From: Exiguobacterium sp. FSL W8-0210
Lineage (GTDB): Bacteria; Bacillota; Bacilli; Exiguobacteriales; Exiguobacteriaceae
Assembly: GCF_038006045.1 (NCBI RefSeq)
Contig: NZ_JBBOUK010000001.1
Location: 403,001-467,000, forward strand
Length of the DNA: 64,000 nt
Direction: 5' to 3'
The position numbers were made by a program, and so were the translations under genes. The notes under the pieces are model-generated. The model saw only the letters and a program-made list of their open reading frames with translations, was not told the DNA's origin and searched no databases. The first letter of the stretch is position 1, and each line of letters begins with the position of its first letter. Of this stretch, positions 59,267 to 64,000 are shown in pieces.

Positions 59267-60523
59267 ATGGGGAAAGTAATTGTAATTGATTCAATAATGG
59301 GTAGTGGAAAAACAACGTGGGCAAAAAACTATATGTCAGCACATAAAGATGAAAAGAAATTTATATATGTGTCTCCTTACTTAGATGAGATACAAAATAA
59401 CTTATTAAAGGATTGTTCCTTCTTAATAGAACCTGATTCTAAGTTAGGGAATGGAAGTAAATTAAGACACTTTAAAAAATTATTGTCGTCAGGTGATAGC
59501 ATAGTAACAACCCATGCTCTATTTAAATTGTTTGATGAAGAAGTGATAAAGTTGATTCAAGATCAAGAATACATTTTGTTTCTTGATGAAGTAGTTGATG
59601 TAGTTGAACGGATAAACGAAATTTCTAAAGAAGATATCAAGTTAATAATTGAAACTAAAACAGCAAAGGTAGAAGACGGAAAATTAAAATGGCTAAATGA
59701 TGAATATGAAGGCGTATATAAAAGTAAGTACGTAAATCTTCCTTATCATTCGAAACATGGAAACATACACATACATAATAAATCGGTACTTTTTTGGACG
59801 TATCCAGTTGAAGTCTTCGAAGCATTTTCAGAAACGTTTATCTTAACATATCTTTTTAAAGGTCAAATTCAGAAATATTATTATGATTTACATAAAATTG
59901 AACTTACATATAAATCTGTACATAAAGTTGATGATGTTTATACGTTAGTAGATTATGATGTTCACTTAGAACATAGAAGTCAATATAAACAGTTGATTTC
60001 TATTTATGAAGGTTCACTAAATAGAAATTATGTACGGAATAACTCATTGAGTGGCAATGAATTATCTTCGACGTGGTTAAACGACGTTGATGAAATCACT
60101 TTATCTAGACTAAAAAAGAATATCTATTCTTTTTTTAGAAACAAAGGAAAAGCTGAACATAACTTATGGACTACAAAATTGTCTGTAAGAAATAAACTTA
60201 AAGGTAAAGGATACACTAAGGCATTTATAACTTGGAATAAACGAGCTACGAATGATTATCAAGAAACACGCAATTTGGCGTTTGTATATAATTTGTATAT
60301 GAATCCAATCGAAAAATCATTTTTTTGTAGTAAAGGTATCAAAGTGGACGAAGACTTATTGGCAGTGAGTAATCTCTTACAATGGATATGGAGAAGCTCA
60401 ATAAGAAAAAATAAGCCTGAACCGATAAATATATATATTCCAAGCGTACGCATGAGGCTTTTATTAAATCAATGGTTAGATAATAAAGAAATAAAATTTA
60501 CTTATAAAAAAAATGGATATTAA
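59267..60523 (+). CDS. P-loop helicase-like protein of the island
   Basis: 418 residues. Walker A GSGKTTW at residues 13-19 (IDSIMGSGKTTW) and Walker B YILFLDEVVDV near residue 103, with THALFKLF between them and the motif VLFWTYPVEVF later, fit the superfamily-2-like helicases carried by plasmids and phages of Bacillota. The middle and end (residues 200-418) are not recognised. A weak ribosome site (GTAGGAG, far upstream) precedes the ATG. It may replicate the island or help its spread. No partner primase is visible in the window. Confidence 0.65.
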   Translation: MGKVIVIDSIMGSGKTTWAKNYMSAHKDEKKFIYVSPYLDEIQNNLLKDCSFLIEPDSKLGNGSKLRHFKKLLSSGDSIVTTHALFKLFDEEVIKLIQDQEYILFLDEVVDVVERINEISKEDIKLIIETKTAKVEDGKLKWLNDEYEGVYKSKYVNLPYHSKHGNIHIHNKSVLFWTYPVEVFEAFSETFILTYLFKGQIQKYYYDLHKIELTYKSVHKVDDVYTLVDYDVHLEHRSQYKQLISIYEGSLNRNYVRNNSLSGNELSSTWLNDVDEITLSRLKKNIYSFFRNKGKAEHNLWTTKLSVRNKLKGKGYTKAFITWNKRATNDYQETRNLAFVYNLYMNPIEKSFFCSKGIKVDEDLLAVSNLLQWIWRSSIRKNKPEPINIYIPSVRMRLLLNQWLDNKEIKFTYKKNGY

Positions 60524-60598
60524 TTACTGTGTGTATCTCTATTAAGTGTGAGTAGAAGCAATAACTTATTAAACAAACCGTACCGTTAGAGTACACCT

Positions 60599-60671
60599 AA
60601 ACGGTAATAAATACGAGGAAACAGAAACCCTTTAGTACCAAGGGTTTTCTTTATATTTTTTATTACCGTTT
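60599..60671 (+). repeat. Perfect 13-bp inverted repeats flanking a terminator, upstream of the resolvase
   Basis: AAACGGTAATAAA (60599-60611) and TTTATTACCGTTT (60659-60671) are exact complements 47 bases apart. A terminator hairpin AAACCCTT/AAGGGTTT (60625-60647) with T-run lies between them. A further ACCGT string precedes the left arm (TACCGT near 60581-60586) and another follows the right arm (TTACCG near 60678-60683). This arrangement near a serine recombinase gene could be its recombination (res) site. Confidence 0.45.
60625..60660 (+). terminator. Terminator of the helicase-like gene
   Basis: AAACCCTT-AGTACCA-AGGGTTT followed by TCTTTATATTTTTT. Confidence 0.65.
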
Positions 60672-60733
60672 GACTGTTACCGATTTACCTGGGTAAAATC
60701 AAGTTAATAACTATTATTTTGGAGGTTAAGCTT

Positions 60734-61321
60734 ATGAGGATTATTGGTTATATCAGAGTCAGTAGTGAAGGGCAGAATATAGCTAGGCAACAGAGATCTT
60801 TAAAGGATAATGGTTGTACTGAATTTTACATTGAAAAAATTAGCGGGGCTTCAATGGAACGTCCGAAACTGAATGAAATGCTAGATAGCCTTAGTATGGG
60901 CGACATGATAATTGTTCATGAAATAAGTCGATTGTCCCGCTCAACTAAAGATCTTTTAACCATAGTGGAAATAATAAAGGACAAGGGAGCGAAACTTAAA
61001 TCAATTACAGATAGTTGGTTAGATTTATCCGATGATAATCCGATGAGTGAACTACTGTTTACTATTTTTTCGGGTTTGGCACAATTTGAACGGAAGATGA
61101 TCAAGCAACGTCAAAAGGAAGGGATAGAGATAGCTAAAAGTGAAGGTAAGTACAGAGGTAAAAAGACTAAATTAGTCGAAGGTGGTAAAGAAGAACAGAG
61201 AATGAAAGCTATTCTTGCAGCCTATAAACAAGGGAAATCAATAAACGACATTCGCATGACGTTCAGGGTAGGTACAGGTACTATTTATAGATTGCTTGAG
61301 AGAGAAGGACTTAAAAATTAA
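60734..61321 (+). CDS. Serine recombinase (resolvase/invertase)
   Basis: 195-residue small serine recombinase. The N-terminal catalytic domain has the nucleophile in GYIRVSSEGQNIARQQ (Ser near residue 11), then the conserved IVHEISRLSRSTKDLL and FERKMIKQRQKEGIEIAK motifs (about 60-125). A short C-terminal HTH (about 160-195: KQGKSINDIRMTFRVGTGTIYRLLERE) binds DNA. GGAGG precedes the ATG at 60734. It may resolve multimers or invert/exchange the cargo region that follows. Whether it belongs to the island core or the cargo is open. Confidence 0.88.
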   Translation: MRIIGYIRVSSEGQNIARQQRSLKDNGCTEFYIEKISGASMERPKLNEMLDSLSMGDMIIVHEISRLSRSTKDLLTIVEIIKDKGAKLKSITDSWLDLSDDNPMSELLFTIFSGLAQFERKMIKQRQKEGIEIAKSEGKYRGKKTKLVEGGKEEQRMKAILAAYKQGKSINDIRMTFRVGTGTIYRLLEREGLKN

Positions 61322-61343
61322 ATTATTTTGCTGATACCTTAGT

Positions 61344-61407
61344 GGGGGTAATTCTGACCAATTTGTTTACTTCGAGTGTGATTATACGTAATAGTACTCT
61401 TACCCCC
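61344..61407 (+). repeat. Inverted repeat GGGGGTAA / TTACCCCC after the resolvase gene
   Basis: Exact 8-bp arms at 61344-61351 and 61400-61407 with a 48-base spacer, followed by CGCATTCTTTTTAT. Possible terminator or recombinase site. The rest of the 61322-61654 gap is AT-rich with no gene and no clear promoter; a GTGCGCAAAG string lies at 61434. Confidence 0.4.
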
Positions 61408-61654
61408 GCATTCTTTTTATTAATATCGTTCACGTGCGCAAAGTGCTTAGAGTCCGCTTTATAGAGATGATTTTAACTGAATTACTAGATATGCTCGTGA
61501 GCAGAAATTAGAGGATAAAATTAAAGTTTTATAACAAGTATTACTTACTGAAAAAACTTTTTTCCGAGACATATGATTGTATAACTGATATATCCCGGCA
61601 AAAACCTAAATAAACGTTTCAAAAGAATAAGTAAGAATTATAGAAAGTGTGAGT

Positions 61655-62452
61655 ATGAGAATGGGCATTAATGAAGCAAAGAAATATTTCACTAAAAAAA
61701 ACTTAAGACAACAAATAGATAATGAGTATTTTGAGTATGATTTATTTGAGAGAGAGATAAACATTAATTATAAGATTTTAAAGCAAGAATATAGAAATGA
61801 ATACTTTTTTAAAAATATTTTATTTAACAAAATAGTAATGGGTAAATATAGTTTGAACACTACTGGTGCATTTGAGGAAGTACCTATTAAAACATCGAAA
61901 GCAGATTTTGTTGTAGTGAATAAAAAAAAATGTATAGTTTACGAGATAAAAACTGATCTTGATAATTTAGATAGATTATCACAACAGTTATTAGATTATT
62001 CAACTGTTTTTAGTGAATTATATGTCGTTACAACTGACAAAAATTATTACCCAGTTTATAAAAATTTAAAAGAAATCATTCCTTATATTGGTATTATTGT
62101 ATTAACCTCTAATGAAACTTTAAGTGTGCGTAAAAAAGCTTCAATATTCATAGACAATTTAAATCACGAAAATTTATTTAAAATTCTTAGAAAGAAAGAG
62201 TATGAAAATATATTATTTGAAGTCTTTCATAAACTACCGAATGTCACGCAAGTTGAATATTTTAGAGAATCGATGAAGTGGTTTGAGACTATTGAAATTT
62301 TAAAAGCTCAAGAATTAGTTTTTGAACAGTTAAGAAAGCGTATTCCCTTGAGTGATAACGCAGTATTTAAAAGTATTCCTATTCCCATTAGATGGTTGGT
62401 CTATTTATCAAATTTTAGTAATGCTGACTTTTCGAAAATTTTAAAAAAGTAA
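61655..62452 (+). CDS. sce7726-family protein, PD-(D/E)XK-nuclease-like
   Basis: 265 residues. The region KADFVVVNKKKCIVYEIKTDLDNLDRLSQQLLDY (about residues 82-115) shows an acidic residue, then E-x-K (YEIK), then a Q residue, which is the spacing of a PD-(D/E)XK nuclease core. This is the hallmark of the poorly known sce7726 family. The remainder is AT-rich, hydrophilic and unrecognised. Start choice is weak: AGAAAG lies seven bases before the ATG at 61655, but a GTG at 61649 and ATG at 61661 are in frame. Followed in 14 bases by the sce7725-like gene. Nuclease activity is inference. Confidence 0.7.
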   Translation: MRMGINEAKKYFTKKNLRQQIDNEYFEYDLFEREININYKILKQEYRNEYFFKNILFNKIVMGKYSLNTTGAFEEVPIKTSKADFVVVNKKKCIVYEIKTDLDNLDRLSQQLLDYSTVFSELYVVTTDKNYYPVYKNLKEIIPYIGIIVLTSNETLSVRKKASIFIDNLNHENLFKILRKKEYENILFEVFHKLPNVTQVEYFRESMKWFETIEILKAQELVFEQLRKRIPLSDNAVFKSIPIPIRWLVYLSNFSNADFSKILKK

Positions 62453-62465
62453 TGGAGGAAAAAAT

Positions 62466-63422
62466 ATGTATTTCCCGATTATTCGTGGCAGACAATATGA
62501 TTTGTTAGCTTTAAGAGAATTAAAAGAAAGAGATTTAATTAGTGAAAAAGTTGTTCCTATAATAGAACCAATAAAATTTAGTTCTACACTCAATTCTTTA
62601 TTATCAGTATTCTTTAATAAACAAAGTAATATCATTTTTATTACTAATCCTAAAGTGGGTTCATTCAAAGATGAAATTGAAATGCCAAGTATAAAAAAAG
62701 AGTATCGAAAAATGATATCAGAAAATGAATTTATAATGATTGGACACTACTTGAATAAAAATTCTAAAACTGAAATAGAGAATCTATTTAATGAATATGG
62801 TTTTGATCATGAAGATTTAGCAATTATTCATACAGGAGAAGTTTTAGACCAAAGCTATAGTGAAATTTTTAAAGACAAAATTCCATATATTAATGTAATG
62901 CCTTATAGTATGTCTTTAAGGAGAAAATTAAGGAATCAAAATTTAGTAGCATTAAGTGATAAATTCAATAAAATGTCTAGAAATTCGGATTATATTGAAA
63001 AGCAAAATGAAGAATTTTCGGAAGATCATTTATTTTTCGAAGAAGAAGGATATATAGGCTTTTCAGATTACTCTGTTATAGGTGCGGCTTATGTAGAAGG
63101 TGGATTTGCTCCTTATGCCGTAGCGATGCATATTGTGTATCCTAATGAAAATAATGAAATTGATATAGTCCATTTTGTTTCAGATTCAAATAATGATACT
63201 AGCGATGCCGCAGGGAAATTTTCGGAAGCTTTGAATAAATTGATTCGGTGGTATAACAACGGTTTCTTAATGAATGAATTAATGGATACTTATGCAATGC
63301 GTACACTTTTAAAGCACCATGAAGAAGGGACATACCCAGGGTTACCAACTCTTAAAAAATTATCAATTATGCATCATCTTGAGCTTGTAGACAAATTACT
63401 AAATTTGGAGGGAACAGTATGA
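62466..63422 (+). CDS. sce7725-family protein (Beta-protein-like)
   Basis: 318 residues. Begins MYFPIIRGRQYDLLALRELKER and EKVVPIIEPIK, a pattern I associate with the sce7725/Beta-protein group, which is usually found beside sce7726. No catalytic motif is obvious; the sequence alternates strands and helices (ITNPKVGSF, LAIIHTGEVL, GFSDYSVIGAAY) as in a barrel. GGAGG precedes the ATG. The stop overlaps the next ATG (ATGA), so the three-gene unit is coupled. Function unknown. Confidence 0.7.
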   Translation: MYFPIIRGRQYDLLALRELKERDLISEKVVPIIEPIKFSSTLNSLLSVFFNKQSNIIFITNPKVGSFKDEIEMPSIKKEYRKMISENEFIMIGHYLNKNSKTEIENLFNEYGFDHEDLAIIHTGEVLDQSYSEIFKDKIPYINVMPYSMSLRRKLRNQNLVALSDKFNKMSRNSDYIEKQNEEFSEDHLFFEEEGYIGFSDYSVIGAAYVEGGFAPYAVAMHIVYPNENNEIDIVHFVSDSNNDTSDAAGKFSEALNKLIRWYNNGFLMNELMDTYAMRTLLKHHEEGTYPGLPTLKKLSIMHHLELVDKLLNLEGTV

Positions 63423-64000
63423 TTTGTTGCGAAAAATGTTTCCTTTCTAAAGTCCTTAAAGATATTGTGAAAAGCTATCAAATTAAAGGCAGTTGTGATT
63501 TTTGTAACAGTACTAACGTTTATATCTATGATCTGAATGAAAACGAAGGTCTTGATGAAAAATTCAATGGTTTATTAGGTATATTCCGAAAGAGTGAAGA
63601 ATTAGAAGAAGACAACTTTCCTGAATTAGAGTTAATTAGTATAAAAGATAACTTTGAAAAACACTGGAATATTTTTAATGAAGATTTTGATTCAAATATG
63701 ATTCATCGTTTTTTGAGTAACCTTTTGCAAAAGAGATATTCAGATAAAATTTCATTATTGACTAATCAAGTCGGGATACCTCAGTGGATGGTTAAAAGAT
63801 ATTTGGAAGAAAACTCTGTACTAAAAGGTTACAAGTGGGAAGAATTTGTTACGCATATAAAACATAATAATAGGTTTCATAATAACTATGTTAACTATGA
63901 AGTTTTGAAAGTATATTTAGAAAGATTAGAAACTATTGTAGAGGAAAGAGTTCTTTATAGAGGTAGGATATCAAATGATGAAGAATTAGATATCGATTCA
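63419..64000 (+). CDS. Putative HEPN/RES-type NAD-targeting protein, 3'-truncated by window edge
   Basis: 194 residues visible; the frame runs off the window. It starts inside the previous stop codon (ATGA). The N-terminus has a zinc-ribbon-like double pair (ICCEKC at 2-6 and GSCDFCNS at 24-31), as in the N-terminal domain linked to RES proteins. The last visible part, VEERVLYRGRISNDEELDID, resembles the start of a RES domain (the YRxR motif; such domains degrade NAD+). A HEPN-like helical segment lies between. Because the catalytic part is outside the window, the RES assignment rests on this short end and on context. Confidence 0.5.
   Translation, partial: MICCEKCFLSKVLKDIVKSYQIKGSCDFCNSTNVYIYDLNENEGLDEKFNGLLGIFRKSEELEEDNFPELELISIKDNFEKHWNIFNEDFDSNMIHRFLSNLLQKRYSDKISLLTNQVGIPQWMVKRYLEENSVLKGYKWEEFVTHIKHNNRFHNNYVNYEVLKVYLERLETIVEERVLYRGRISNDEELDIDS

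Noticed and set aside
1-64000. CRISPR arrays, tRNA and rRNA genes, insertion sequences
   Set aside because: No regularly spaced repeats, no cloverleaf sequences, no rRNA blocks and no DDE transposase genes were seen.

Overview
This window reads as a chromosome segment of a Bacillota (Firmicutes) bacterium, most likely Exiguobacterium or a close relative. The evidence is strong AAGGAGG-type ribosome sites on almost every gene, Gram-positive regulatory RNAs (three SAM-I riboswitches, one guanidine-I, one guanine), a GAAC-N4-GTTC SOS box in front of a Y-family polymerase/YolD pair, and a leucine dehydrogenase/branched-chain oxo-acid operon. The genus is inferred from overall gene resemblance and was not tested by a search. 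Positions 1 to about 57,200 are GC-balanced core chromosome. From about 57,200 to the end the sequence is visibly AT-rich and carries mobile-element genes.

Layout. 1-2,204: end of a galactose operon (galT cut by the window edge, galM). 2,285-2,785: DNA alkyl-transferase. 2,864-9,138 (minus): branched-chain amino acid breakdown (hot-dog thioesterase, leucine dehydrogenase, E1 alpha, E1 beta, E2, E3). 9,470-20,461: phenylacetate catabolism (paaK, paaABCD, an EthD-like protein, two crotonase-fold enzymes, an aldehyde dehydrogenase, paaH, paaJ, the PaaX regulator and a convergent PaaY-like protein). 20,552-25,652: flavin oxidoreductase, a YdcZ/Crp-like/YdcZ trio, msrA behind a SAM riboswitch, an M20 amidohydrolase and a small monooxygenase. 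25,711-41,424: a secreted nine-SH3 NlpC/P60 protein, guanidine riboswitch plus gdnCD exporters, stress protein, oxidoreductases, an EAL phosphodiesterase, TPM/LemA, uppP, a ZIP transporter, the SOS polymerase pair, a pentapeptide protein, an MBL-fold protein and an acetyltransferase. 41,548-50,935: the methionine salvage pathway in two divergent operons (mtnWXBD and mtnKA), each behind its own SAM-I riboswitch. The plus-strand operon continues into a complete sugar-type ABC importer that may take up methylthioribose. 51,003-55,404: a possible leader-peptide RNA, then a MoxR/DUF58/transglutaminase operon. 55,460-57,196: guanine riboswitch and guaA.

57,197-64,000 is an integrated island placed exactly after guaA. 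It holds a tyrosine recombinase whose ribosome site lies in a terminator-like hairpin, an XRE regulator behind two copies of one palindromic operator, a P-loop helicase-like protein, a serine resolvase preceded by inverted repeats, and a compact three-gene cargo. The cargo is an sce7726-type PD-(D/E)XK-like protein, an sce7725-type protein, and the start of a HEPN/RES-type protein with a Cys-rich N-terminus. This cassette is the best candidate in the window for an undescribed system, and an anti-phage or toxin-like role is the leading but untested hypothesis.

How the genes work together: the two catabolic blocks (branched-chain oxo-acids and phenylacetate) face away from a shared 331-bp control region and both end in acyl-CoA products. 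The methionine-salvage block, msrA, gdnCD and guaA are all under metabolite-sensing RNAs with visible terminators.
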